In this document: piece by piece, positions 34,251-42,924 of the stretch
Position numbering within the stretch: the first letter of the stretch is position 1
Layout: every line of letters starts with the position of its first letter
From: Pontibacter arcticus
Lineage (GTDB): Bacteria > Bacteroidota > Bacteroidia > Cytophagales > Hymenobacteraceae
Direction of reading: 5' to 3'
DNA: 64,000 bases
NCBI RefSeq assembly: GCF_003284895.1
Contig: NZ_QMDV01000001.1
Coordinates: 213,080 to 277,079, forward strand
Notes under the pieces: model-generated
Seen by the model: only the letters and a program-made list of their open reading frames with translations
Told to the model about the DNA's origin: nothing
Databases searched by the model: none
Translations under genes and position numbers: made by a program

Positions 34251-34298
34251 CAAAACTTTTAAGGCGGTTGGCAAGTATGGAGTGGTAAACAACAACCC

Positions 34299-35099
34299 TT
34301 GAACTTCCGCCTCCACCTTTTCGAACTAGAAGACCAGCCTTGGTTTCCGCATGTGCTGCGCCAGGGAATGCTTGATTTTCTCCGGTTTATGATCAACAGG
34401 CTGCACGCCTACGAAGCTGCTATACCCTTACTTGCCAGCCTCCTCCGGAAAACCAATACCATCCATTTCACCGACCTGGGCTCGGGAGCAGGAGGCGGCA
34501 TCGAAAGTATACAAAAGGCGCTCAGCCGGCAAGTGGGGCAACCTGTACAAGTCACGCTATCAGATCTGTACCCCAACCTGGCAGCTTATACTTACCTGAA
34601 GGAAAAATCAGGAGGTAAAATAGATTTTATACCTGCTTCGGTAAATGCAACTTCGGTACCCGAAAGTATAACCGGCGTGCGTACCATTTTTTCGTCTTTT
34701 CATCATTTCAGCCCAAAGCAAGCCAAAGCCATATTACAGGATGCAGCCGAAAAGAAACAAATAATTGGTGTGTTTGAAGGCGCATCAAAAAGCTGGCTGG
34801 AGTTACTGGTGTTGTGGTTTGGCTTTCCGATTGCTATATTTTTTATTACACCGTTCATCCGGCCCTTCAGATTCAGCAGATTGTTTTTCACGTATCTGGT
34901 TCCGCTTATTCCGTTGGGTATAATTTGGGATGGCACCGTATCGCTGTTCCGTATCTATACGCCTGCTATGCTACAGCAAATGGTAGCAAGTATACAGGTA
35001 CCCGGTTATACCTGGCAAACCGGCAAAGTAGGCAACCGCTTCGGGAAGTATGTTATTTACGTGATCGGTTATCCGGATGAAACGATGGTTCAGGAATAA
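34299..35099 (+). CDS. Class I SAM-dependent methyltransferase with hydrophobic C-terminal region
   Basis: The 266-residue protein has the SAM-binding motif DLGSGAGGG (59-67) and the acidic post-I residue in SDLYPN (about 88-93). The section around residues 165-215 (LVLWFGFPIAIFFI and LVPLIPLGIIW) is strongly hydrophobic, suggesting membrane association and a lipid-like substrate. No in-frame ATG precedes the conserved part, so TTG 34299 is the best start. The gene is 54 bp upstream of a UbiA prenyltransferase gene on the same strand. This pairing hints at modification of a prenylated aromatic or isoprenoid lipid, but the substrate is not known. Confidence 0.75.
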   Translation: MNFRLHLFELEDQPWFPHVLRQGMLDFLRFMINRLHAYEAAIPLLASLLRKTNTIHFTDLGSGAGGGIESIQKALSRQVGQPVQVTLSDLYPNLAAYTYLKEKSGGKIDFIPASVNATSVPESITGVRTIFSSFHHFSPKQAKAILQDAAEKKQIIGVFEGASKSWLELLVLWFGFPIAIFFITPFIRPFRFSRLFFTYLVPLIPLGIIWDGTVSLFRIYTPAMLQQMVASIQVPGYTWQTGKVGNRFGKYVIYVIGYPDETMVQE

Positions 35100-35153
35100 A
35101 TACCTACATCTTTAATTAATAGTTTAATACCGTAATATTAAATCCAACAATAC

Positions 35154-36032
35154 GTGGACAAAAGTTACCAGAACGCCCTGACATTAATGCGCATCCCATT
35201 TTCGGTGTACCTGATGCCGGTATTCTGGTTTGCATTAAGCGTCGTTTCGGGTTATGACGTATGGCGGGCAGTTGTTGTTTTTATTATTCTGCACTTATTG
35301 GTGTACCCGGCCAGCAACGGTTATAACTCTACGCAGGATAAAGATGAAGGCAGCATCGGCGGACTAAAAAAACCACCTAAAGTTACGCGGGAACTTACCC
35401 ACCTAGTCTGGCTTTTTGATGTGCTGGCTGTTGTGGCAGGTTTTATACTTTCGACTTTATTTGCCGGTTTAGTAGCGCTTTACATGCTTATTTCCAAGGC
35501 ATACAGTTACGAGGGCATCCGCATAAAAAAATACCCTATCCTGAGCACAGTGATTGTGACGATTTTCCAGGGGGCCTATACTTTTTTACTGGTGCAGGTT
35601 GGCTTAAATTATACTTTGCAGGAGCTTTTGCAGCTGCCCAATAGTGGTTTTGCGCTGGTGAGTACGCTGTTTCTATGTGGCTCCTATCCCCTCACCCAAA
35701 TTTACCAGCACACCGAAGACAGCCGCCGTGGCGACAAAACCTTAAGCCTACTCCTGGGCATTAACGGTACGTTTATGTTTGCCGCTTTCAGTCTGTTGCT
35801 CGGAGCCGCCGTTTTGGTTTATTTATACTTTAGCTTAAATCAATGGCTGAACATTTTCCTTTTCCTAATCTGCACAGGGCCGGTTTTATACTTTTTTACA
35901 AACTGGGTTTTACGTGCCCAACGCGATCCGAAAGAAGTGAACTTTGAAAACACCATGCAAATGAACAAAATTTCCTCGCTTTGCATGAGTGCCGCCTTTA
36001 TAAGTATGATCGTGGCAAAATCCTTTTTCTAA
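35154..36032 (+). CDS. UbiA-family membrane prenyltransferase
   Basis: The 292-residue protein is polytopic, with about eight or nine hydrophobic segments. It has the two Asp-rich motifs of the UbiA superfamily: NGYNSTQDKDEG (55-66, giving N58, D62 and D64) in the second loop and YQHTEDSRRGDKT near residue 190. These hold the Mg-diphosphate of a prenyl donor while an aromatic or other acceptor is attacked. The start is GTG 35154. Typical ubiquinone or menaquinone markers are absent, and no other quinone gene is nearby. With the methyltransferase upstream, it may make a specialised prenylated lipid. A repeat element follows. Confidence 0.85.
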   Translation: MDKSYQNALTLMRIPFSVYLMPVFWFALSVVSGYDVWRAVVVFIILHLLVYPASNGYNSTQDKDEGSIGGLKKPPKVTRELTHLVWLFDVLAVVAGFILSTLFAGLVALYMLISKAYSYEGIRIKKYPILSTVIVTIFQGAYTFLLVQVGLNYTLQELLQLPNSGFALVSTLFLCGSYPLTQIYQHTEDSRRGDKTLSLLLGINGTFMFAAFSLLLGAAVLVYLYFSLNQWLNIFLFLICTGPVLYFFTNWVLRAQRDPKEVNFENTMQMNKISSLCMSAAFISMIVAKSFF

Positions 36033-36044
36033 AGTATAAATGTC

Positions 36045-36212
36045 ACCTCCCCCTGCCCCCTCCTAAAACAGGAGGGGGTTATTTAGATGAATTGTTTAAT
36101 TGTCAAAGTGTTGCTCTCTCATTCCCATCATAATCCTTAGTTTGATAAACAGCAATTAACAAGTATATAACTTAAATCACCCCTCCTGTTTTAGGAGGGG
36201 GCAGGGGGAGGT
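36045..36212. repeat. REP/MITE-like element, class A, first copy
   Basis: Two inverted copies of a roughly 34-base unit (36045-36078 and 36179-36212), starting ACCTCCCCCTGCCCCCTCC, each with an internal small hairpin (CCTCCTAAAACAGGAGG). The arms are practically perfect complements about 100 bases apart. It lies between the 3' ends of UbiA and rho. A second copy is at 54977. Confidence 0.8.
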
Positions 36213-36218
36213 AAAAAC

Positions 36219-36255
36219 AAAGCGCCTGCCATACACGAAGTATAGCAGGCGCTTT
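36219..36255. terminator. Terminator downstream of rho
   Basis: AAAGCGCCTGC (36219-36229) pairs with GCAGGCGCTTT (36245-36255) next to the rho stop codon on the opposite strand. Confidence 0.8.
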
Positions 36256-36279
36256 TTATATAAAGCTAAAGTATAAAAC

Positions 36280-38139
36280 TTAGCTGTTCATCGAAATCAG
36301 GAATTCTTCGTTGCTCTTCGTGCCAACCATTCTGTCTTTCAGGAACTCCATCGCTTCAATCGAATTCATATCAGACATAAACTTGCGCAGAATCCAGATA
36401 CGGTTCAGTTCGTCTCTGTCCATTAACAGGTCTTCGCGGCGTGTACCGGAAGCAGGAACGTCGATAGCAGGGTAGGTTCTTCTGTTAGCCAGTTTACGAT
36501 CCAGTTGAAGCTCCATGTTACCGGTACCTTTAAATTCTTCGAAGATAACCTCGTCCATTTTAGAACCAGTGTCGATCAGGGCAGTAGCGATGATAGTAAG
36601 CGAACCACCATTTTCAACGTTACGGGCAGCCCCGAAGAAACGCTTCGGTTTGTGCAACGCATTGGCATCCACACCACCCGATAAGATCTTACCCGACGAC
36701 GGAACTACGGTGTTATAAGCACGCGCCAGACGCGTAATCGAATCTAAAAGTATAACCACATCGTGGCCACACTCTACCATGCGCTTGGCTTTATCCAGCA
36801 CAATGCTCGATACTTTTACATGGCGCTCGGCGGTCTCATCAAACGTAGAGGCAATTACTTCTGCTTTTACGCTGCGGGCCATATCCGTAACTTCTTCCGG
36901 ACGCTCATCAATCAGCAAAATCATCAGGTATACTTCCGGGTGGTTTTCAGAGATGGCGTTAGCAATCTCTTTCAGCAACACGGTTTTACCTGTTTTTGGC
37001 TGCGCCACAATCATACCACGCTGGCCTTTACCGATCGGGGCAAAAAGGTCTAATATACGCGTTGATAACTGGCTTGGCTTGGTCGTTAATTTAAGACGCT
37101 CTTCCGGGAAAAGCGGCGTTAAGTGCTGAAACGGGATACGGTCACGAATTTCTTCGGTAGTACGTCCGTTTATCAAATCTACTTTTAAAAGGGCAAAATA
37201 CTTCTCGCCTTCTTTTGGCGGGCGGATCTGGCCTTTTACCGTGTCTCCTGTCTTCAAACCAAATAATTTGATCTGCGACGGAGAAACATAAATATCATCC
37301 GGGCTCGCTAAATAGTTATAGTGCGTGGAGCGCAGGAAGCCATACCCATCCTGCATTAGTTCCAGTACACCTTCATTTAGGATTATACCATCAAACTCTT
37401 TAAAGTTGTTGCTGCTTGCCGCATTCTGTTGTTGTGGGTTGTTACGGCGCTGGTTGTTATCGTTGTTCCGATTATCGTTGTTACGGTTATCGTTTCCGCG
37501 GTTTTCGTTATTTCCCCTGTTATCGTTGCCACGGTTGTCGTTGTTACGACCTTCCGGACGGTTTTCATTCCGGTTCTCGGTGCGCTCTGCAGGGCGGTTA
37601 TTCTGTACTTCACGCTGCGGTTGCTCGCGCTCCGTTCTGTTCTCCGTTCTGTTCTCCGTTCGTTCTGGCTGGGCTTCTGAGCGTTCCGGGCGCGGCTCAC
37701 GGTTTTCCGGTCTTGCCGGTCGGCTGTGGCCATTTTGTTCGCTTCTTACATCGGTCCGTTCGCGGCGTACACGGTCGCGTTGCGGGCCGTGGTCTTTTAA
37801 AGGAGCAGGTGCCGGCGCAATGGCAGCTGTTGACGCTTCGCCTCTTACGGCTTGTTCGCGTGCAGGCTTGGCTACAGGAGCGGCCGTTACCGGTGCTGGC
37901 TGTGGTGTTTGTACTTCAGTTATGTTTTCTATTAGTTCGGGTTCAGCAGGGGCGGCTGAGGTAGTGGTGGGGTTGTACTTTTTTGGCATTTTGCCGGGAG
38001 GAGTAACAGCTTGCTGATCAAGGATCTTGTAGATGATCTCTTGTTTGCTAAGCTTTTTAAAATTCTTAACACCCAGATCCTCAGCAATTTCCTTTAATTC
38101 TGAAAGAAGTCTATCCTTCAATTCATCAATAGTATACAT
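36280..38139 (-). CDS. rho: Transcription termination factor Rho with long disordered insert
   Basis: The 619-residue protein has a Rho_N region (about 8-42, [25 protein letters not shown]). A low-complexity insert of about 190 residues (roughly 55-245) follows, first Ala/Pro-rich, then Arg/Glu-rich, then Asn/Arg-rich with NDNRNND-type repeats. The RNA-binding CSD ([15 protein letters not shown]) and the RecA-like ATPase with the P-loop in [15 protein letters not shown] (near 375) come next, then [13 protein letters not shown]. It is a hexameric RNA helicase that ends transcription. E. coli Rho has about 419 residues, so the insert explains the extra 200. Long inserts are known in Bacteroidota Rho. 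It is divergent from serS. Confidence 0.96.
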   Translation of the reverse strand: MYTIDELKDRLLSELKEIAEDLGVKNFKKLSKQEIIYKILDQQAVTPPGKMPKKYNPTTTSAAPAEPELIENITEVQTPQPAPVTAAPVAKPAREQAVRGEASTAAIAPAPAPLKDHGPQRDRVRRERTDVRSEQNGHSRPARPENREPRPERSEAQPERTENRTENRTEREQPQREVQNNRPAERTENRNENRPEGRNNDNRGNDNRGNNENRGNDNRNNDNRNNDNNQRRNNPQQQNAASSNNFKEFDGIILNEGVLELMQDGYGFLRSTHYNYLASPDDIYVSPSQIKLFGLKTGDTVKGQIRPPKEGEKYFALLKVDLINGRTTEEIRDRIPFQHLTPLFPEERLKLTTKPSQLSTRILDLFAPIGKGQRGMIVAQPKTGKTVLLKEIANAISENHPEVYLMILLIDERPEEVTDMARSVKAEVIASTFDETAERHVKVSSIVLDKAKRMVECGHDVVILLDSITRLARAYNTVVPSSGKILSGGVDANALHKPKRFFGAARNVENGGSLTIIATALIDTGSKMDEVIFEEFKGTGNMELQLDRKLANRRTYPAIDVPASGTRREDLLMDRDELNRIWILRKFMSDMNSIEAMEFLKDRMVGTKSNEEFLISMNS

Positions 38140-38397
38140 AAATAATGGTATGGTAGTTTAGCTCGGCCTGACACATGCGGCAGCACGGACTTCAGCCAGA
38201 AGTTTTATTTTTTAATCAGGAAAAAAGAATAGGTCGTGATAGAGTTTGCGAGGCTCGGGAAAATGGCCTTCTGTAAATTGTATCGCAATGTTATCGCAAT
38301 ACCCGTTAATTAACAAATAATACGATACAATTTATCTAAAAAGTTTCAAAATTGAGTTAAAATATATTTGAAATGCCGCATACTACCCAAAAAACTC

Positions 38398-38405
38398 TAT
38401 TTTTG
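38398..38405 (+). promoter_or_regulatory. -7 promoter element of serS
   Basis: TATTTTTG matches TAnnTTTG and lies 22 bases before the serS ATG. Confidence 0.45.
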
Positions 38406-38426
38406 TAGGTATATACCCTATAAACT

Positions 38427-39701
38427 ATGCTACAGCTAACCGTTTTAAGAGAGCAGACCGACCACGTAATAGCTAGTCTCAACAAAAGAAACTACAAAAA
38501 CGCCGCCGAAGAAGTGGCCACTCTGCTGGACCTGGACCAACAGCGCCGCCAGGTGCAGAGCGAGCACGACGAGTTACAGAGCCGCGCCAATTCCATTGCC
38601 AAAGAAATAGGCATGCTGATGAAAAGCGGCGAAAAAGAGAAAGCCGAATCACTGAAAGCAGAAACATCAGAACTGAAACAAAAAACAAAAGCGTTGCTGG
38701 AACAACTGGCCACGCTGGAAGATACCATCCAGAAAGCGCTGTATAAACTGCCTAACCTGCCGCACAGCAGCGTACCCGCAGGCCGCTCTGCTGAAGATAA
38801 CGAAGTAGTGCTGGAACATGGCGAAATACCGCAACTGCACGAAGGCGCTCAACCGCATTGGGAGCTCATCCAGAAGTATGATATCATCGATTTTGAACTG
38901 GGCAACAAGATAACAGGCGCAGGTTTTCCGGTTTATAAAAAGCAGGGAGCCCGTTTGCAGCGTGCCTTGATCAACTTCTTTTTAGATGAAGCCATGAAAG
39001 CCGGTTACACGGAAGTGCAGCCACCTATCCTGGTAAACGAAGCTTCGGGTTACGGTACCGGCCAGCTACCGGATAAAGACGGCCAGATGTACCACGCCAC
39101 CGCCGACGATCTATACTTGATACCAACGGCCGAAGTGCCGATTACGAACCTGTACCGCGATGTGATTGTGCCGGTAGCAGAGCTGCCTGTTAAGAATGCG
39201 GGCCATACGCCATGTTTCAGAAGAGAAGCTGGCTCGTGGGGAGCTGATGTACGCGGCCTGAACCGTTTACACCAGTTCGATAAAGTAGAGATCGTACAAA
39301 TTACGCTTCCAGAAAAATCCTATGAAACGCTGGAGCAGATGAGCAGCTACATACAAGGTTTGTTACAGAAGCTGGAGTTGCCTTACCGCGTATTGCGCCT
39401 TTGCGGCGGCGATATGAGCTTTACCTCTGCCCTGACCTATGATATGGAAGTATACTCTGCCGCTCAAGGCCGCTGGTTAGAGGTTAGTTCTGCTTCCAAC
39501 TTCGAAACGTACCAGGCCAACCGCCTGAAGCTGCGCTACAAGACAGAATCGGGTAAAACGCAGTTGCTGCATACGTTAAATGGTAGCGCCCTTGCCCTGC
39601 CCCGCATTGTAGCCGCCCTCCTCGAAAACAACCAGACACCGGATGGTATCAACATGCCAAAAGTGCTGCACCCTTACTTAGGGTTTGAGAAGATTGGGTA
39701 G
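38427..39701 (+). CDS. serS: Seryl-tRNA synthetase
   Basis: The 424-residue protein has the N-terminal coiled-coil tRNA-binding arm (about 30-105) and a class II catalytic core. Motif 2 is in TPCFRREAGSWGADVRGL, and motif 3 in LNGSALALPRIVAALLENNQ. The serine-specific region LEVSSASNFETYQANRLKLRYK precedes motif 3. It charges tRNA-Ser and tRNA-Sec with serine in the cytosol. Length and domains are normal. It is divergent from rho, with 287 bp between starts, and is followed by a strong terminator and a class B repeat. Confidence 0.97.
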   Translation: MLQLTVLREQTDHVIASLNKRNYKNAAEEVATLLDLDQQRRQVQSEHDELQSRANSIAKEIGMLMKSGEKEKAESLKAETSELKQKTKALLEQLATLEDTIQKALYKLPNLPHSSVPAGRSAEDNEVVLEHGEIPQLHEGAQPHWELIQKYDIIDFELGNKITGAGFPVYKKQGARLQRALINFFLDEAMKAGYTEVQPPILVNEASGYGTGQLPDKDGQMYHATADDLYLIPTAEVPITNLYRDVIVPVAELPVKNAGHTPCFRREAGSWGADVRGLNRLHQFDKVEIVQITLPEKSYETLEQMSSYIQGLLQKLELPYRVLRLCGGDMSFTSALTYDMEVYSAAQGRWLEVSSASNFETYQANRLKLRYKTESGKTQLLHTLNGSALALPRIVAALLENNQTPDGINMPKVLHPYLGFEKIG

Positions 39702-39750
39702 AATTTGAAAAGTTGGAGATGTGGAGATTTGAAAATGATTCTCCGAAAGT

Positions 39751-39802
39751 ATAAAACCAGAACAGCCGCTGAGAGTAATTTCGGCGGCTGTTCTGGTTTT
39801 AT
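39751..39802. terminator. Bidirectional terminator after serS
   Basis: Perfect 19-base stem (39751-39769 / 39784-39802) with an ATAAAACCAG start. AAAGTATAAA overlaps the beginning of the left arm (heptamer from 39747). Confidence 0.92.
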
Positions 39803-39835
39803 GAAATAGGTTATACTAGATTTTACTATTTGATC

Positions 39836-39991
39836 AACCCACCCCTAACCCCTCCGAAGAGGGGAATTGAATTTTATATTTTAGATTAATAAAGAGCATG
39901 AAAATGGTGAAGTTCATTCAGGACAGTTGGCTTCAAAACAGATTTGGAAAGAAAGCAAAATTCCCCTCCCCGGAGGGGTTAGGGGTGGGTT
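39836..39991. repeat. REP/MITE-like element, class B, first copy
   Basis: Inverted copies of a 33-base unit (39836-39868 and 39959-39991), starting AACCCACCCCTAACCCCTCC and differing at two positions. Found between convergent gene ends; a related copy is at 42786. Confidence 0.8.
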
Positions 39992-40029
39992 AAGTTGTCA
40001 GCTAATTATTTGCTAAGTCGACACACTAA

Positions 40030-40440
40030 CTACCCATACTGCTCCATGTACTGCTGGTAATGGTTTTTGAGTTTATACTTTTTGAGGATATTCTCGCGTA
40101 CGGCGGTTATACTTTCTTCGGTTAGCGTTTGCTGTTGCAGCAGCGTATCGAGTGGTTTTGTTTCTGAGTCTTCGCCTTCTGCTAAAGTTATTTCCTCATA
40201 CTTTGTTAAAAAAGCAGCGGTGAGGCTAAACTTGTTTTTTTGCAGGCTGATAAAGCCAACGCTTAGCAGTTTTTCCAGCGCTTCTTCCAGCTCTTTCAGT
40301 TCGAAAACTTCGCCGTCCAGCGCATCGCCCATCAGCAGCACATCCTGCAGGGTTACGCCGCCTTCGCCGCCGGTTGCCAGCAGCAGCGCATCCAAAAACT
40401 TGGAATCCGTGGCTTGCCAGGTTAAATTATACTTGGGCAT
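40030..40440 (-). CDS. Hypothetical acidic cytosolic protein
   Basis: The 136-residue protein has no signal peptide or membrane segment and is rich in Leu, Glu and Thr. It looks largely helical (DALDGEVFELKELEEALEKLLSV in the middle; ENILKKYKLKNHYQQYMEQYG at the end). No motif was recognised. It lies convergent with serS and divergent from a TraB-like gene. The function is unknown, and only the open frame, start and normal codon usage support it. Confidence 0.55.
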   Translation of the reverse strand: MPKYNLTWQATDSKFLDALLLATGGEGGVTLQDVLLMGDALDGEVFELKELEEALEKLLSVGFISLQKNKFSLTAAFLTKYEEITLAEGEDSETKPLDTLLQQQTLTEESITAVRENILKKYKLKNHYQQYMEQYG

Positions 40441-40567
40441 TTTAATTAAATTTCAGACTTTTACTTACGCATCTATACTTTACAAGCAGCAAATTCCTAC
40501 TAATCACTTACAATAACAAGTCACCTACTTTTATTTTGATTTCCTTTCTTACCTCAACACCTTAAAC

Positions 40568-41506
40568 ATGACCTTTAAAAACAAATTTGCAGGGCTTTAC
40601 CTGCTCCTGATCGCGTTCGTGCTGCAGCCTGCTTTAGTTGAAGCACAAAAAGTAAAAGAGCGTTCAGCCAAAAGTATAAAACCGAAAGCGGTAACAAAAT
40701 CGCTGCTATGGGAAGTGAGCGGCAATGGCCTGAAAAATCCTTCTTACTTGTACGGCACCTACCATTTGCTGAATGACAGTTATCTGAACGATGTACCGGA
40801 AGTAAAACAGCGTTTTGAGGGCAGCAAAGGCGTGGTAGTGGAAACCGAATTAGACTCTGCTGTTATGATGCAAATGGGCGCTAAAATGATTATGCCGGAT
40901 AAAAAAATATCGGGGTTGTTAAGTGCTGAAGATTATACATTGGTTAGCAAAGAAGTAAAGCAGACCATTGGTTACGACATGGCCATGCTCGACCAGATGA
41001 AACCGATGACCTTAATGGTAATGCTGTCCGTACTGGAATACCAGAAACTGGACGTGCTGAAACCTTACAAAGGAAAACCGCTGGATGCTTACTTTGCACA
41101 ACAAGGCCGCTCAGATGGCAAAAAGATCACCAGCCTCGAAACAGTAGAGGAGCAAATCGATTTATTGTATAACCATTATCCTGTAGAGAAACAGGCAAAG
41201 CAACTGGTGGAGTATGTAAAGCAAAAAGAGGCTGCGCTTAAAGTGCAGGAACAACTCACTAATTTATACTTCGAAAAAGACCTGGCTGGCATGTGGGCCG
41301 CTTCCGAAACCTACAATAAACTCACAGGCGAGGAAGATATTTCGTACATGGTAGATGACCGCAACAAAAAATGGATGACCAAACTGCCAACGATCATGAA
41401 AGACCAACCCACTTTTGTAGCTGTTGGTGCCCTGCACCTGCCCGGCGAAAACGGCCTGATCAAGTTATTGCAAAAAGCTGGCTACACGGTTAAGCCGCTA
41501 CAATAA
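40568..41506 (+). CDS. Exported TraB/GumN-family protein
   Basis: The 312-residue precursor has a signal peptide with VEAQK at its end. Family motifs are PSYLYGTYHL (about 58-67, the first conserved HxxG/GTxH-type block) and VGALHLPGENGLIKLLQKAGY at the C-terminus, with a conserved Glu pair (VVVETELD) between. The TraB/PrgY/GumN fold is related to Tiki-type peptidases that need metals. Family members in bacteria are mostly uncharacterised. It should be a periplasmic or surface protein. Convergent with the glycosyltransferase gene. Confidence 0.82.
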   Translation: MTFKNKFAGLYLLLIAFVLQPALVEAQKVKERSAKSIKPKAVTKSLLWEVSGNGLKNPSYLYGTYHLLNDSYLNDVPEVKQRFEGSKGVVVETELDSAVMMQMGAKMIMPDKKISGLLSAEDYTLVSKEVKQTIGYDMAMLDQMKPMTLMVMLSVLEYQKLDVLKPYKGKPLDAYFAQQGRSDGKKITSLETVEEQIDLLYNHYPVEKQAKQLVEYVKQKEAALKVQEQLTNLYFEKDLAGMWAASETYNKLTGEEDISYMVDDRNKKWMTKLPTIMKDQPTFVAVGALHLPGENGLIKLLQKAGYTVKPLQ

Positions 41507-41518
41507 ACGTTATAAACA

Positions 41519-41561
41519 AAAAATGCCTGCACAGAAAGTATAAATCTGTGCAGGCATTTTT
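41519..41561. terminator. Bidirectional terminator with AAGTATA in its loop
   Basis: AAAAATGCCTGCACAGA (41519-41535) pairs with its complement at 41545-41561. The 9-base loop is AAGTATAAA, so the heptamer sits exactly in the loop. Confidence 0.92.
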
Positions 41562-41590
41562 ATTTTATAAATTATCATTTAATACAGTAT

Positions 41591-41687
41591 GGCTAGTGCG
41601 AGCTTGCAGCTCGTACTTATTCCAAATGGCTACTGCAGCAAGTAATAGTTTTAATATACGGCACAAGCTACAAGCTCGCGCCAGCAA
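41591..41687. repeat. REP-like element, class C
   Basis: A 23-base unit containing GCGAGCTTGCAGCTCGT (from 41591) is followed about 50 bases later by an imperfect inverted copy (to about 41687), with four mismatches, all transitions. It lies between the terminator of the TraB-like gene and the convergent glycosyltransferase gene. Confidence 0.6.
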
Positions 41688-41707
41688 TCAACCTTGTTGA
41701 AAATATC

Positions 41708-42709
41708 TCAAAAGATAAATGCAGCGTCAGCAACTGTATTAAAATCAATATCATTCATGCACTTGAAGTGACCTTTCGGGCATTTTTTGTAGCCGATCTT
41801 GGAGCAGGGGCGGCAGCTCAGTCCTTGTACTTCCAGCACCTTATACTTCGTCCGGAACGGATACATGCCAAATTCCGGAACCGTATTGCCCCACACGCTG
41901 ATAATCTCTTTCTGGAAAGCGGCAGCAATATGCATCAGCCCTGTATCGTGACTCACCACTTGCGTTGCTTGCTTCACCAAAGATGCCGAACCGTTGAGGT
42001 TATACTTGCCGCAAGCGTTATAGATGATTGTTGATTGCTGATTGGTAATTGTTGTTCGTGATTCGAAAAAAGATGCTATTTCTTCTCCGGTAGCAGCATC
42101 CTCTTTTCCTCCTAAAAGTATAACGGGCTGGTTTAGCAAAGCGCAAAGCTCGATAATGCGTTCGGTGGGCAGGCGTTTGGTAAAGTGCTGCGCGCCAATG
42201 GCAAACGCTACGTAGCCATTCTGGAATCCGTCGGGCAATGTATCAACTTCCACCTCGTCCTGGGCAGGTATAAAATAATCTTGTCCAAGACCGTCGTCTT
42301 TTACGCCAAGCGGGGCAGCAGCATCCAGGTAACGGTTTACGATGTGGGTATCAGGCATGCGGTTGAGCTTAAAATTAACCAGCAGCCACTTTTCGTAGTT
42401 GAGTTTATTAAAGCTTTTGCCTGGTTTGCCCAATCGGGTTTTAATGATGCGCGTGCGCAAGTTGTTGTGCAGGTCTACTATAAAATCAAAGTTTTCGGCT
42501 TTCAGTTGCTGCACCAGTTCGCTTAAGCTATCGCCGAGCACATGCACCTTATCTACATAAGGGTTATTGGCAAGTATACTTCGGAAAGCAGGTTTGGTAC
42601 AATAATGTACCTCCGCGCCCGGCACCTGCTGTTTTACGCAGCGGATAACCGGCGTTGTGAGTACGATATCGCCGATAGAGGAAAAACGAAGTATGAGAAT
42701 TTTTGACAT
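41708..42709 (-). CDS. GT9-family glycosyltransferase (heptosyltransferase-like)
   Basis: The 333-residue protein has the GT-B fold of the GT9 family: ILRFSSIGDIVLTTP (4-18) as the N-terminal loop and HDTGLMHIAAAF with FGMYP near residue 270. GT9 enzymes such as WaaC and WaaF add heptose to LPS core lipid A in the cytosol. The C-terminus has CRPCSKIGYKKCPKGHFKC, a Cys cluster also found in the second GT9 at 52871. I chose the ATG at 42709 because the upstream extension looks unlike a protein. A role in LPS or other surface glycan is inferred from the family. Confidence 0.88.
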   Translation of the reverse strand: MSKILILRFSSIGDIVLTTPVIRCVKQQVPGAEVHYCTKPAFRSILANNPYVDKVHVLGDSLSELVQQLKAENFDFIVDLHNNLRTRIIKTRLGKPGKSFNKLNYEKWLLVNFKLNRMPDTHIVNRYLDAAAPLGVKDDGLGQDYFIPAQDEVEVDTLPDGFQNGYVAFAIGAQHFTKRLPTERIIELCALLNQPVILLGGKEDAATGEEIASFFESRTTITNQQSTIIYNACGKYNLNGSASLVKQATQVVSHDTGLMHIAAAFQKEIISVWGNTVPEFGMYPFRTKYKVLEVQGLSCRPCSKIGYKKCPKGHFKCMNDIDFNTVADAAFIF

Positions 42710-42785
42710 TTTATACTTTGATAATGGCGCGAAGGCCCACACTTATAGCTTGTAATAGCAAGGCCTTAGGTCTTCGTGGTACACT

Positions 42786-42908
42786 TACCCACCCCTAACC
42801 CCTCCGAGGAGGGGAGTCTTCGCAGGTGTAAACATCCCCCTACCCCCTTCAAAGGGGGACTTTTCGCAATTAACTAATTCCCCTCCTCGGAGGGGGCAGG
42901 GGTGGGTA
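42786..42908. repeat. REP/MITE-like element, class B, second copy with inner unit
   Basis: Inverted arms (about 42786-42816 and 42876-42908), with ACCCACCCCTAACCCCTCC in the left arm. Between them is a smaller unit of its own (about 42832-42859, CCCCCTACCCCCTTCAAAGGGGG). It lies between two minus-strand genes. Confidence 0.75.
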
Positions 42909-42924
42909 AAATCGTTCAGGATTT

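Larger units (their letters stand above)
39702..40029. other. 328 bp gap between convergent serS and a hypothetical gene
   Basis: Holds the serS terminator (39751-39802) and a class B inverted repeat pair (39836-39991). No gene or RNA signal was seen in the rest. Confidence 0.6.

Noticed and set aside
37325..38017. Open frames antisense to the N-terminal half of rho
   Set aside because: They are shadows of the low-complexity Rho region; the sense strand is a complete Rho.
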